Source: Streptomyces sp. ISL-36
Lineage (GTDB): Bacteria; Actinomycetota; Actinomycetes; Streptomycetales; Streptomycetaceae
Direction: 5' to 3'
Length of the DNA: 53,302 nt
NCBI RefSeq assembly: GCF_018614205.1
Contig: NZ_JAGGOS010000025.1
Coordinates: 1-53,302 of the forward strand
Shown here: piece by piece, positions 19,496 to 27,913 of the stretch
Layout of the letters: every line of letters starts with the position of its first letter
Numbering within the stretch: position 1 is the first letter of the stretch
Notes under the pieces: generated by a model
What the model was told of the DNA's origin: nothing
Database searches by the model: none
What the model saw: only the letters and a program-made list of their open reading frames with translations
Position numbers and translations under genes: made by a program

Positions 19496-20089
19496 GTGAG
19501 CACGACACCACCTGTTCTCGCCGCAGAGCTGGCACAGGCGTGGGCCGACATTCAGCGGCACCACCCCGAACTGCCGGATCTTGCCGCGCCCGAGTCCCTG
19601 ATCGGAGAGTCCTCGTCCGCCTGCGGCGCCGAGCTCTCCTTCGAGCGACTGCTCCATGAGGCAGTCCACGGCATCGCCGCCGCCCGAGGAGTCCGTGACA
19701 CCTCGCGCGCCGGTCGCTATCACAACCGCAGATTCCTCGCGATCGCCGAGGAGATGGGGCTGGACCACCCCGAGGAGCCGCACGCCAGCAGCGGCTTCTC
19801 CCTGGTCACGCTCAACCCCGAGGCGAGGCGGCGGTACCGCCCCACGATCGAGCGGCTCCAGCGGGCCCTCAGGGCGCACACCGTCGCGACGGCCGCGGAC
19901 ACCAAGCGCTCCTTCCGGGGGCCGGCCGCCCGTCACGGCTCCTCCGGCGGCGGCGTGCGGGTGAAGGCCGTCTGCGACTGCGGCCGCAACGTCCGCGTCG
20001 TCCCCTCGGTCCTCGCCCAGGCGCCCATCGTCTGCGGCGGCTGCGGCAAGCCGTTCCGCATCCCCGAAACGGTCGGTGCGGCGAGCTGA
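19496..20089 (+). CDS. SprT-like zinc metalloprotease-type protein with zinc ribbon
   Basis: A 197-residue protein. FERLLHEAVHGIAAARGVRD carries HEAVH at residues 54-58, followed by GRYHNRRFLAIAEEMGL, as in SprT-like proteases, where the helix after HExxH and a downstream His complete the zinc site. The C-terminus (about 158-190) is a zinc ribbon with paired cysteines CDCG and CGGCG. This is the architecture of SprT/Spartan-type proteins linked to DNA-protein crosslink repair in eukaryotes; the bacterial role is not known. GTG 19496 has no clear ribosome binding site. The gene is followed by a perfect hairpin and the rpsP promoter. Confidence 0.75.
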   Translation: MSTTPPVLAAELAQAWADIQRHHPELPDLAAPESLIGESSSACGAELSFERLLHEAVHGIAAARGVRDTSRAGRYHNRRFLAIAEEMGLDHPEEPHASSGFSLVTLNPEARRRYRPTIERLQRALRAHTVATAADTKRSFRGPAARHGSSGGGVRVKAVCDCGRNVRVVPSVLAQAPIVCGGCGKPFRIPETVGAAS

Positions 20090-20113
20090 CCCCGGACCCC
20101 ACCGGGTCCGGGG
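20090..20113 (+). terminator. Terminator after the SprT-like gene
   Basis: A perfect 10-bp stem CCCCGGACCC (20090-20099) with GGGTCCGGGG (20104-20113), loop CACC, beginning at the base after the stop codon. Confidence 0.8.
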
Positions 20114-20129
20114 CGCCACGGGCGTGTGG

Positions 20130-20135
20130 CACAAT
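20130..20135 (+). promoter_or_regulatory. Probable -10 element of the rpsP operon
   Basis: CACAAT in the context GTGTGGCACAATGG, about 130 bp before rpsP and after the upstream terminator. The same GCACAATGG context occurs at 27058-27066 before the DUF2469 gene. No consensus -35 was seen, so this is tentative. Confidence 0.4.
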
Positions 20136-20268
20136 GGCTAGCTGTACTCGACAGCCGCACAGGACCCCTCTCTCCTCCGGCTGACGCGTCCATCGGGCAC
20201 CCGAGTACCGCAACCCCACGTGGCATCTCATGTGCCCAACCACGTCAAGACCAGGAGACACCACTCCA

Positions 20269-20709
20269 GTGGCAGTCAAGATCAAGCTCAAGCGCCTCGG
20301 CAAGATTCGCCAGCCGCACTACCGCATCGTCGTCGCCGACTCCCGCACCCGCCGGGACGGTCGTGCGATCGAGGAGATCGGTCTGTACCACCCGACGTAC
20401 AACCCGTCGAAGATCGAGGTCGACTCGGAGCGTGCGCAGTACTGGCTGTCCGTCGGCGCGCAGCCGACCGAGCCGGTTCTCGCCATCCTGAAGCTCACCG
20501 GCGACTGGCAGAAGCACAAGGGCCTGCCGGCCCCGGCGCCGCTGCTGCAGCCGGAGACGAAGGAAGACAAGCGCGCTTCGTTCGACGTGTTCGCCAAGAC
20601 GCTCGAGGGCGACGACGCCAAGGGTGAGGCCATCACCCCGAAGGCGAAGAAGGCCGACAAGAAGGCGGACGAGGCCGAGGCCGCGTCCACCGAGTCGACC
20701 GAGGCCTGA
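20269..20709 (+). CDS. rpsP: 30S ribosomal protein S16
   Basis: A 146-residue S16 starting [19 protein letters not shown] (GTG read as Met), with the conserved [14 protein letters not shown] and [15 protein letters not shown] segments. The core ends near residue 95; the rest is a Lys/Glu/Ala-rich tail typical of actinobacterial S16. GGAGA ten bases upstream supports GTG 20269 over an upstream in-frame ATG at 20230. It opens the rpsP-khpA-rimM-trmD block, which pairs ribosome assembly and tRNA modification genes. Confidence 0.97.
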   Translation: MAVKIKLKRLGKIRQPHYRIVVADSRTRRDGRAIEEIGLYHPTYNPSKIEVDSERAQYWLSVGAQPTEPVLAILKLTGDWQKHKGLPAPAPLLQPETKEDKRASFDVFAKTLEGDDAKGEAITPKAKKADKKADEAEAASTESTEA

Positions 20710-20711
20710 GC

Positions 20712-20951
20712 ATGCTCGAGGAGGCTCTCGAGCACCTCGTGAAGGGCATCGTCGACAACCCCGATGATGTGCAGGTCGCCTCGCGCAACCTGCGCCGTGG
20801 CCGCGTGCTGGAGGTCCGGGTGCACCCCGACGACCTCGGCAAGGTGATCGGCCGCAACGGCCGCACCGCGCGTGCGCTGCGTACCGTCGTGGGCGCCATC
20901 GGCGGCCGTGGCATCCGGGTCGACCTCGTCGACGTGGACCAGGTCCGCTGA
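20712..20951 (+). CDS. khpA: KH-domain RNA-binding protein, KhpA/YlqC type
   Basis: A 79-residue single KH domain. The GxxG loop is GRNG in DLGKVIGRNGRTARALRTVV, the usual RNA-contacting turn. Proteins of this length between rpsP and rimM are widespread in Gram-positive bacteria, where KhpA pairs with KhpB/Jag in a post-transcriptional RNA-binding complex affecting cell growth. The start is two bases after the rpsP stop, so the genes are co-transcribed and coupled. Confidence 0.9.
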   Translation: MLEEALEHLVKGIVDNPDDVQVASRNLRRGRVLEVRVHPDDLGKVIGRNGRTARALRTVVGAIGGRGIRVDLVDVDQVR

Positions 20952-21050
20952 AGAAGTTGACTGTTTCACCTTAGATGCGCCGGCAACGGGCCGGGGAGGG
21001 CATAGCGCCCGCCCCGGCCCGTCGTCGTCCGACAGGAGAGTGTGTAAGTC

Positions 21051-21680
21051 GTGCAGCTGGTAGTCGCGCGGATCGGCCGCGCCCACGGCATCAAGGGCGA
21101 AGTCACCGTCGAGGTGCGTACGGACGAGCCCGAACTGAGGCTCGGCCCCGGAGCCGTCCTGGCCACCGACCCGGCCTCCGTCGGCCCCCTGACCATCGAG
21201 ACCGGACGCGTGCACAGCGGCCGGCTGCTGCTCCGCTTCGAGGGCGTACGGGACCGCAACGGCGCCGAGGCCCTGCGCAACACCCTCCTCATCGCCGACG
21301 TCGACCCCGACGAGACGCCGGACGAGGACGACGAGTACTACGACCACCAGCTCATGGACCTGGACGTCGTACTCACCGACGGCACCGAGGTCGGCCGCAT
21401 CACCGAGATCTCCCACCTGCCGTCCCAGGACCTCTTCATCGTCGAGCGGCCCGACGGCACCGAACTGATGATCCCGTTCGTCGAGGAGATCGTCACCGAC
21501 ATCGACCTGGAGCAGCAGCGGGCCGTCATCGACCCGCCGCCCGGTCTCATCGACGACCGCGCCGAGATCGCCTCCGCCCGGGACGCCGAAGACACGGAGG
21601 ACGCAGAGGCCGCCAAGGGCACCGGGGCCGCCAAGGGCATCCAGGACACCAAGGCGGCCGAGGGCGAGGACGCGTCCTGA
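21051..21680 (+). CDS. rimM: Ribosome maturation factor RimM
   Basis: A 209-residue RimM, which binds S19 and helps assemble the 30S head. N-terminal domain: [20 protein letters not shown]; the PRC-barrel half contains [20 protein letters not shown] and [14 protein letters not shown]. The last 35 residues are low-complexity (Ala, Glu, Lys, Asp) beyond the family core. GTG 21051 follows AGGAGAG. The stop overlaps the trmD start by one base (TGATG). Confidence 0.96.
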   Translation: MQLVVARIGRAHGIKGEVTVEVRTDEPELRLGPGAVLATDPASVGPLTIETGRVHSGRLLLRFEGVRDRNGAEALRNTLLIADVDPDETPDEDDEYYDHQLMDLDVVLTDGTEVGRITEISHLPSQDLFIVERPDGTELMIPFVEEIVTDIDLEQQRAVIDPPPGLIDDRAEIASARDAEDTEDAEAAKGTGAAKGIQDTKAAEGEDAS

Positions 21681-22501
21681 TGCGGCTCGACGTCGTCACG
21701 ATCTTCCCCGAGTACCTGGAACCGCTGAACGTCTCCCTGGTCGGCAAGGCACGCGCGCGGGGACAGCTCCACGTCCACGTCCACGACCTGCGCGAGTGGA
21801 CCTACGACCGGCACAACACGGTCGACGACACCCCTTACGGCGGCGGCCCCGGCATGGTCATGAAGACCGAGCCCTGGGGCGAGGCCCTCGACCAGACCCT
21901 CGCCGACGGCTTCGAAGCGGGCGCACACGGCCCCGTCCTCGTCGTCCCCACCCCCAGTGGGCGCCCCTTCACCCAGGAACTCGCCGTCGAGCTCTCCGAG
22001 CGGCCCTGGCTGATCTTCGCCCCCGCCCGCTACGAGGGCATCGACCGCCGGGTCATGGACGAGTACGCGACCCGGATGCCGGTCTTCGAGGTCTCCATCG
22101 GCGACTACGTCCTGGCCGGCGGCGAGGCCGCCGTGCTCGTGATCACCGAGGCGGTGGCCCGGCTGCTGCCCGGCGTCCTCGGCAACGCCGAGTCCCACCG
22201 CGACGACTCCTTCGCGCCGGGGGCCATGGCCAACCTCCTGGAGGGGCCCGTCTACACCAAGCCCCCCCAGTGGCGTGGGCGCGCCATTCCCGACGTACTC
22301 CTCAGCGGACACCACGGGAAGATCGCCCGCTGGCGGCGCGACGAGGCCTTCCGGCGTACGGCGCAGAACCGGCCGGAGCTGATCGAACGCTGCGACCCCT
22401 CCCTCTTCGACAAGAAGGACCGGGAGACGCTCTCCCTGCTGGGCTGGGCCCCGGAGCCCGGCGGCCGATTTTGGCGCAGGCCCGACGCCATGGAAGAATA
22501 G
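21680..22501 (+). CDS. trmD: tRNA (guanine-N1)-methyltransferase TrmD
   Basis: A 273-residue SPOUT enzyme making m1G37, needed to keep the reading frame. [16 protein letters not shown] begins the protein; VDDTPYGGGPGMVMKTEP, YEGIDRRVMDEY and FEVSIGDYVLAGGEAA form the knotted SAM site; ESHRDDSF follows. Length and motifs are standard. One-base overlap with rimM. Confidence 0.98.
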   Translation: MRLDVVTIFPEYLEPLNVSLVGKARARGQLHVHVHDLREWTYDRHNTVDDTPYGGGPGMVMKTEPWGEALDQTLADGFEAGAHGPVLVVPTPSGRPFTQELAVELSERPWLIFAPARYEGIDRRVMDEYATRMPVFEVSIGDYVLAGGEAAVLVITEAVARLLPGVLGNAESHRDDSFAPGAMANLLEGPVYTKPPQWRGRAIPDVLLSGHHGKIARWRRDEAFRRTAQNRPELIERCDPSLFDKKDRETLSLLGWAPEPGGRFWRRPDAMEE

Positions 22502-22630
22502 GCGGCTGCTGTCCGTACGGCGTGCGCCCCTGCCACAGGGGGACGACGCGCGCCCGGTGCGGACCGCGCCCCATCTCCTCTTCGAACGTTCCGCTGATGA
22601 CCTGTGGCATCAGCGAGGAAAGAGACCACC

Positions 22631-22981
22631 ATGGCCTCCCTGCTCGACTCGGTCACCGCGGGTTCGATCCGCACCGACCTCCCCGCCTTCCGTCCCGGCG
22701 ACACCGTGAACGTCCACGTGCGCGTCATCGAGGGCAACCGCTCCCGTATCCAGCAGTTCAAGGGCGTCGTCATCCGCCGCCAGGGCTCGGGCGTCAGCGA
22801 GACCTTCACGGTCCGCAAGGTCTCGTTCTCCGTCGGCGTCGAGCGCACCTTCCCGGTGAACAGCCCGATCTTCGAGAAGATCGAGCTCGTCAGCCGCGGT
22901 GACGTCCGTCGCGCCAAGCTCTACTACCTGCGTGAGCTGCGCGGCAAGGCTGCCAAGATCAAGGAGAAGCGCGACAACTGA
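22631..22981 (+). CDS. rplS: 50S ribosomal protein L19
   Basis: 116 residues, the usual length. Conserved segments [52 protein letters not shown] and [18 protein letters not shown] are intact. ATG 22631 follows GAGGAAAGAG. The 129-bp gap after trmD may hold its own promoter or leader; nothing specific was recognised. A small UUCG-loop hairpin TGAGC-TTCG-GCTCA (22979-22992) overlaps the stop codon. Confidence 0.98.
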   Translation: MASLLDSVTAGSIRTDLPAFRPGDTVNVHVRVIEGNRSRIQQFKGVVIRRQGSGVSETFTVRKVSFSVGVERTFPVNSPIFEKIELVSRGDVRRAKLYYLRELRGKAAKIKEKRDN

Positions 22982-23052
22982 GCTTCGGCTCACCGTTCGC
23001 GCGGGGCTTCCACTCCATGAGTCACAGGGCGGCCGGATAGGCTCAGCCCCCG

Positions 23053-23856
23053 ATGGACACCGAAGCACAGCACACGGAGCGCGACCGCTCCTCCGAGACG
23101 GAGGAGCGGTCGCGCTCCGCGCGCGTTTCCGGCCCTGACGCGGGCCCTTCGACGGAGCCCGAGGACGACCGGCACGAAGCCGCCGCCGTGTGGTCCTGGC
23201 GCCGTACAGGCGCCGTCGGGGGCGTCTGCGTCGTCTTCCTGCTGCTCCTGAGCCACTTCGTGATGCAGCCGTTCCTGATCCCCAGCGGCTCCATGGAGCC
23301 CACGCTCCAGGTCGGCGACCGGATCCTCGTCAACAAGCTGGCGTACCGCTTCGGCGATCAGCCGCGCCGCGGTGACGTGGTCGTCTTCGACGGCACCGGA
23401 TCGTTTCTCCAGGAGCCCGCCGAGCAGAACCCGGTCACCGGTCTGCTGCGCGGCGCCGCCGCCTCCCTCGGCCTCGCCGAGCCGGCCGAGACCGACTTCG
23501 TGAAGCGCGTGGTGGGCGTGGGAGGCGACCGCGTCGTCTGCTGCGACGGGAACGGCCGGCTCACCGTCAACGGTGTGCCCGTCGAGGAGCGGTACGTCCT
23601 GCTCGGCGACGCGGCCTCGAAGGTGCCTTTCGACATCGTCGTACCGCAGGGCACCCTCTGGGTGATGGGCGACCACCGCAGCCAGTCCAGCGACTCCCGT
23701 GACCACCTGGGGCAGCCGGGCGGCGGCATGGTGCCCGTCGAGCAGGTCGTCGGACGGGCCGACTGGATCGCCTGGCCCTTCGGCCGCTGGTCCGTCGTAC
23801 CGGCGACCGGTGCCTTCGACGCCGTACCCGCTCCCGCGGCGGGGCGCCATGGGTAA
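23053..23856 (+). CDS. sipW: Type I signal peptidase SipW
   Basis: A 267-residue membrane serine-lysine protease that removes secretory signal peptides. A 45-residue Glu/Arg/Ser-rich cytosolic head is followed by one TM segment (GGVCVVFLLLLSHFVMQPF), then box B PSGSMEPTL with catalytic Ser80 and box D/E DFVKRVVGVGGDR with Lys151; GDHRSQSSDSRDH is the last conserved box. First of four such genes in a row (sipWXYZ in S. coelicolor and S. lividans). Codons 9-21 coincide with a perfect 19-bp inverted repeat. Its frame overlaps the sipX start by eight bases. Confidence 0.93.
   Translation: MDTEAQHTERDRSSETEERSRSARVSGPDAGPSTEPEDDRHEAAAVWSWRRTGAVGGVCVVFLLLLSHFVMQPFLIPSGSMEPTLQVGDRILVNKLAYRFGDQPRRGDVVVFDGTGSFLQEPAEQNPVTGLLRGAAASLGLAEPAETDFVKRVVGVGGDRVVCCDGNGRLTVNGVPVEERYVLLGDAASKVPFDIVVPQGTLWVMGDHRSQSSDSRDHLGQPGGGMVPVEQVVGRADWIAWPFGRWSVVPATGAFDAVPAPAAGRHG
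23077..23117. repeat. Perfect 19-bp inverted repeat within the 5' end of sipW
   Basis: Arms 23077-23095 and 23099-23117 are perfectly complementary around the loop AGA. Read as protein it encodes ERDRSSETEERSRS. It starts 96 bases after the rplS stop and could act as the rplS terminator or as an attenuator of the sip genes, while also being translated. Confidence 0.8.
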
Positions 23857-24910
23857 CCGCGGCAAACCGGCCGGACAGCGCGGCGACACACGGCTCCCCA
23901 CCGGCTCCCGGCCCACGGACGGCGCCCGGCCGCTGCCCGGCCGGGCGGAACGGCGCAGGCTCGCCCGCAAGGTCAAACGCCGACGGCAGCGCTCCGCGGT
24001 CAAGGAGATCCCGCTCCTGATCACCGTCGCCGTGCTGATCGCGCTGGTCCTGAAGACCTTCCTCGTCCAGGCGTTCGTCATCCCGTCCGGCTCCATGGAG
24101 CAGACGATCCGGATCGACGACCGGGTCCTGGTCGACAAGCTGACGCCCTGGTTCGGCGCCGAGCCGCAGCGCGGCGACGTCGTCGTCTTCAAGGACCCCG
24201 GAAACTGGCTCCAGAAGGACACCGCGCCCCCCGCCGACGATCCCGTCGGCGTCAAGCAGGTCAAGCAGGCCCTGACCTTCATCGGACTGCTGCCCTCGGC
24301 CGATGAGCGCGACCTGATCAAGCGGGTCGTCGCGGTCGGTGGCGACACGGTCAGGTGCTGCGACGCGAAGGGACGGATCACCGTCAACGGCGTCCCCCTC
24401 GACGAACCGTATCTGCACCCGGGGAACGAGCCCTCGAAGATCAAGTTCGAGGTGAAGGTGCCCCCGGGCCGGATCTTCGTGATGGGCGACCACCGCTCGG
24501 ACTCCGCCGACTCCCGCTTCCACCTCGACGAGAAGGACCGGGGAACGGTCTCCGAGGAGGAGGTCGTGGGCCGCGCCGTCTTCATCGGGTGGCCCGTGGG
24601 CCACTGGCGCCGCCTGGAGGAACGTGAGACGTACACGTCCGTACCGGACGGCCGTTCGGGCGCTGCGTCCGCTCTCGGCGCGTCGCATAGTGTGTCCTCG
24701 CGGAATCTGAACGGATTGCCCTGGCTCCCGACCCCTGCGGAACTCCCGCTCGTTATGGGAGTGATGGGCCTGTCCCTGTTCTGGGGCAGGCATATGCACG
24801 GACTGAGGAGTGGATGTGGGGGATGTGGCCGTCGGCGCACGATCCGGACACGACGAGCCCGAGGAGAGGCCCGACCAGCACGGCGAGTCGTCGGTGGCCA
24901 TGAGGGATGA
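23849..24910 (+). CDS. sipX: Type I signal peptidase SipX
   Basis: 353 residues: a strongly basic head (residues 30-52), TM1 (LLITVAVLIALVLKTFLVQA), catalytic Ser82 in IPSGSMEQ, Lys158 in DLIKRVVAVGGD, and GDHRSDSADSR. Beyond the catalytic domain it carries a second hydrophobic segment LPLVMGVMGLSLFWG, so both termini may be cytosolic, followed by a Cys/Arg-rich tail. That tail overlaps the sipY reading frame by about 95 bp, which is unusually long and suggests the stop codon has moved downstream. ATG 23849 overlaps the end of sipW. Highest similarity within the window is to sipY. Confidence 0.92.
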   Translation: MGNRGKPAGQRGDTRLPTGSRPTDGARPLPGRAERRRLARKVKRRRQRSAVKEIPLLITVAVLIALVLKTFLVQAFVIPSGSMEQTIRIDDRVLVDKLTPWFGAEPQRGDVVVFKDPGNWLQKDTAPPADDPVGVKQVKQALTFIGLLPSADERDLIKRVVAVGGDTVRCCDAKGRITVNGVPLDEPYLHPGNEPSKIKFEVKVPPGRIFVMGDHRSDSADSRFHLDEKDRGTVSEEEVVGRAVFIGWPVGHWRRLEERETYTSVPDGRSGAASALGASHSVSSRNLNGLPWLPTPAELPLVMGVMGLSLFWGRHMHGLRSGCGGCGRRRTIRTRRARGEARPARRVVGGHEG

Positions 24911-25742
24911 CTCCCCCGGCCGGCAGGACGCCGACCCCGCGGACGCCGAGGGCGAGACCGGGCAGAGCGGCAAGGACGCGAAGAAGCCCCGCTCCTTCTG
25001 GAAGGAACTGCCACTGCTGATCGGTATCGCGCTGCTGCTCGCGCTGCTGATCAAGACCTTCCTGGTGCAGGCGTTCTCGATCCCCTCGGACTCGATGATG
25101 AACACACTGCAGCGTGGCGACCGGGTTCTGGTGGACAAGCTGACCCCCTGGTTCGGCTCCGAGCCCGAGCGCGGCGAGGTCGTCGTCTTCCACGACCCGG
25201 GCGGCTGGCTGGAGGGCGAGCCCACCCCCGACCCGAACGTGGTGCAGAAGTTCCTCAGCTTCATCGGCCTGATGCCGTCGGCCGAGGAGAAGGACCTGAT
25301 CAAGCGGGTCATCGCCGTCGGCGGCGACACGGTCTCCTGCAAGGAGGGCGGCAAAGTCGTGCTCAACGGCAAGCCGCTCGACGAGACCGCGTACATCTAC
25401 CCCGGCTCCACTCCCTGCGGCGACAAGCCGTTCGGGCCGATCACCATCCCCGAGGGCAGCATCTGGGTGATGGGCGACAACCGGCAGAACTCGCTGGACT
25501 CCCGCTACCACCAGAACCTCGCCGGAGGCGGCACCGTCTCCAACGACGGCGTCGTCGGACGCGCGATCGTGGTGGCCTGGCCCGTGACCCGCTGGGCGAC
25601 GCTCCCCGTCCCGGACGTCTTCGACCAGCCCGGCCTCAGCCAGGCGATGACCGTCGCCCCGGGTGCGGCAGGACTGGCCGGCGCCCTGCCGCTCGTCCTG
25701 TGGCGAAGGAAGAGGCTCACCTCTCGGCATACCGCCCAGTAG
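24816..25742 (+). CDS. sipY: Type I signal peptidase SipY
   Basis: 308 residues. An acidic head of about 55 residues precedes TM1 (LLIGIALLLALLIKTFLVQA). Catalytic Ser93 is in IPSDSMMNT and Lys163 in DLIKRVIAVGGD; GDNRQNSLDSRYH closes the site. A C-terminal TM (AGLAGALPLVLW) ends in the basic LWRRKRL. GTG 24816 is preferred over GTG 24810 because GAGGAG (24805-24810) then stands five bases upstream. SipY is the major signal peptidase in S. lividans; its position here is equivalent. Confidence 0.92.
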   Translation: MGDVAVGARSGHDEPEERPDQHGESSVAMRDDSPGRQDADPADAEGETGQSGKDAKKPRSFWKELPLLIGIALLLALLIKTFLVQAFSIPSDSMMNTLQRGDRVLVDKLTPWFGSEPERGEVVVFHDPGGWLEGEPTPDPNVVQKFLSFIGLMPSAEEKDLIKRVIAVGGDTVSCKEGGKVVLNGKPLDETAYIYPGSTPCGDKPFGPITIPEGSIWVMGDNRQNSLDSRYHQNLAGGGTVSNDGVVGRAIVVAWPVTRWATLPVPDVFDQPGLSQAMTVAPGAAGLAGALPLVLWRRKRLTSRHTAQ

Positions 25743-25805
25743 CAAGGCGCGGGTAGGGTGCCGTCCCAGATCGTCGAACCGACCTCCGAGGTGGGGAGCG
25801 CTGGG

Positions 25806-26546
25806 ATGAGCGGAACCATACGAACGGACGGCGGCCGCGGCCGCCTCGGCAGCGTGCTGTCGGGGCTGGTCGTGGCCGTCGGCTGTGTGCTCTTCCTCGG
25901 CGGATTCGCCTGGGGAGCCGTGCTCTACCAGCCCTACACCGTGCCCAGCGACTCGATGACCCCCACCCTCGACGTCGGCTCCCGGGTCCTCGCCCAGCGG
26001 ATCGACGGCGACGAGGTGCGCCGCGGCGACATCGTCGTCTTCAACGACCCGCTCTGGGGCGACGTGCCCATGGTCAAGCGCGTCGTCGGCGTCGGAGGCG
26101 ACAAGGTCGCCTGCTGCGACGCCGACGGGCGGCTCACCCTCAACGGCAAGCCCGTCGAGGAACCGTATCTGCGGCCCGGCGCCCCGGCCTCCGGACAGGA
26201 GTTCTCCGCCACCGTGCCGGACGGGAACCTCTTCCTCCTCGGCGACGAGCGACACAACTCCCTGGACTCCCGCGTCCACCTCCAGGAAGCCGGCCAGGGC
26301 TCCGTCCCCCGCTCCGCGGTCACCGCCCGCGTCGACGCCGTCGCCTGGCCCGACAACCACGTCGTCGAGCGCCCGGCGGGCTTCACGGCACTGCCGGGCG
26401 GCACCTCACGCCCCGGGCCCGTGGAGCCCCTCTTCTACGCCGTCGTGGCCGGGTGTGTACTGATCCTGGCGGGAGCCGCCCAAGGACCGGTCGCACGGCT
26501 CCTGACCGGACGGTCCCGATCCCGCGGGAAGCCGGTGAACGCGTGA
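25806..26546 (+). CDS. sipZ: Type I signal peptidase SipZ
   Basis: 246 residues. A short head, TM1 (SGLVVAVGCVLFLGGFAWGA), catalytic Ser50 in VPSDSMTPT, Lys91 in MVKRVVGVGGD and GDERHNSLDSRVH, then a second TM (FYAVVAGCVLILAGAA) and a basic tail. ATG 25806 has GGGGAG seven bases upstream. The stop overlaps the next gene by four bases (GTGA), so the Nudix gene is coupled to it. Confidence 0.92.
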   Translation: MSGTIRTDGGRGRLGSVLSGLVVAVGCVLFLGGFAWGAVLYQPYTVPSDSMTPTLDVGSRVLAQRIDGDEVRRGDIVVFNDPLWGDVPMVKRVVGVGGDKVACCDADGRLTLNGKPVEEPYLRPGAPASGQEFSATVPDGNLFLLGDERHNSLDSRVHLQEAGQGSVPRSAVTARVDAVAWPDNHVVERPAGFTALPGGTSRPGPVEPLFYAVVAGCVLILAGAAQGPVARLLTGRSRSRGKPVNA

Positions 26547-27040
26547 CGGACCAGAAGACCGAGCTACGGCGCGTGGCACGGGTCATCCTCCTCGACCCCG
26601 ACGACCGCATCCTCCTCCTGCACGGGTACGAGCCCGACGACCCGGACCAGACCTGGTGGTTCACCCCCGGCGGCGGCCTGGAGGGCGACGAGACCCGCGA
26701 ACAGGCCGCGCTGCGCGAACTGGCGGAGGAGACCGGGATCACCGACGTAGAACTCGGCCCGGTCCTCTGGCAGCGAATCTGCTCCTTCCCCTTCGACGGA
26801 CGGCGCTGGGACCAGGACGAGTGGTACTACCTGGCACGAACCACCCGCACCGAGACCGCTCCCGCCGGCCTCACCGAGCTGGAGGCACGCAGCGTCGCGG
26901 GGCTGAGGTGGTGGACCTCCGCCGAACTGTCGGCGGCCCGTGAGACGGTGTACCCGACCAGACTCGCCGAGCTGCTGCACAGGCTGCTCGACGAGGGACC
27001 TCCGAGTGCACCGGTGGTTCTCGCCCCGGAAATCGCCTAG
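26543..27040 (+). CDS. Nudix hydrolase
   Basis: A 165-residue protein with an intact Nudix box: GGGLEGDETREQAALRELAE followed by ETGI, fitting GX5EX7REUXEEXGU. These enzymes cleave nucleoside diphosphates linked to another moiety; substrate unknown. DEWYYLARTT and LRWWTSAEL are downstream core strands. The GTGA overlap with sipZ places it at the end of the sip operon. Confidence 0.92.
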   Translation: MTDQKTELRRVARVILLDPDDRILLLHGYEPDDPDQTWWFTPGGGLEGDETREQAALRELAEETGITDVELGPVLWQRICSFPFDGRRWDQDEWYYLARTTRTETAPAGLTELEARSVAGLRWWTSAELSAARETVYPTRLAELLHRLLDEGPPSAPVVLAPEIA

Positions 27041-27095
27041 GGGTGCGAGCGACTGGCGCACAATGGGGGGACGCACGGCTGAAGGGGAACATGCC

Positions 27096-27404
27096 ATGAG
27101 CGCCGAGGACCTCGAGAAGTACGAGACCGAGATGGAGCTGAAGCTCTACCGGGAGTACCGCGACGTCGTCGGGCTGTTCAAATACGTGATCGAAACCGAG
27201 CGGCGCTTCTACCTCACCAACGACTACGAGATGCAGGTGCACTCGGTCCAGGGCGAGGTCTTCTTCGAGGTCTCCATGGCCGACGCCTGGGTCTGGGACA
27301 TGTACCGGCCGGCGAGGTTCGTCAAGCAGGTACGCGTCCTCACCTTCAAGGACGTGAACATCGAAGAGCTCAACAAGAGCGACCTGGAGCTTCCCGGCAG
27401 CTGA
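27096..27404 (+). CDS. DUF2469 family protein
   Basis: 102 residues, highly conserved in actinobacteria and of unknown function. The sequence [20 protein letters not shown] then [19 protein letters not shown] is characteristic. It is rich in charged and aromatic residues with no membrane segment. GAAGGGG precedes ATG 27096. A CACAAT hexamer at 27059-27064 may be its -10 element. Confidence 0.93.
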   Translation: MSAEDLEKYETEMELKLYREYRDVVGLFKYVIETERRFYLTNDYEMQVHSVQGEVFFEVSMADAWVWDMYRPARFVKQVRVLTFKDVNIEELNKSDLELPGS

Positions 27405-27508
27405 AACCACCCGGACGGGTGAGGCGCTTCTCCACAGCACCCCATCCGTCCACAGCGCCCGACGCGGAGCGTCGCAAGGCGTCACAGTCGGTGCCGGAGG
27501 TGGTACCG

Positions 27509-27913
27509 ATGACCACGAAGCCCCAGCACGACGCACCACGACAGCCCGCCCTGGCGAAGAACGCCCTCGGCACCTACGGAGAAGGGCTGGCCGTCCGCCG
27601 GCTCACCGCGACCGGGATGACCGTCCTCGCACGGAACTGGCGCTGCGGACGCGCAGGAGAGATCGACATCGTCGCCCGCGACGGCGACACCCTCGTCATC
27701 TGCGAAGTGAAGACCCGCCGCGAAGGCGCCTTCCAACACCCCATGGCCGCCGTCACCCCCACCAAGGCCGACCGGCTCAAACGGCTCGCGGCCTGCTGGC
27801 TCGACCGCCACGGCGGACCACCACCCCCCGGCGGCGTCCGCATCGACCTGATCGGCATCCTCCTGCCCCGCCGCGGCGCACCCGTCGTCACCCACGCCCA
27901 AGGGGTGGCCTGA
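27509..27913 (+). CDS. UPF0102/YraN family protein (nuclease-fold)
   Basis: 134 residues. [20 protein letters not shown], then [23 protein letters not shown] carries the E/D-x(n)-ExK signature of restriction-endonuclease-like folds (here GEID and EVK). Function unresolved; the gene nearly always precedes yifB and dprA in actinobacteria. ATG 27509 is chosen for GGAGGTGG six bases upstream; the frame is open back to GTG 27419. One-base overlap with the next gene (TGATG). Confidence 0.9.
   Translation: MTTKPQHDAPRQPALAKNALGTYGEGLAVRRLTATGMTVLARNWRCGRAGEIDIVARDGDTLVICEVKTRREGAFQHPMAAVTPTKADRLKRLAACWLDRHGGPPPPGGVRIDLIGILLPRRGAPVVTHAQGVA

Noticed and set aside
22502..22630. Possible ribosomal-protein leader before rplS
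   Set aside because: No convincing conserved structure could be drawn; only simple GC-rich pairings are present.
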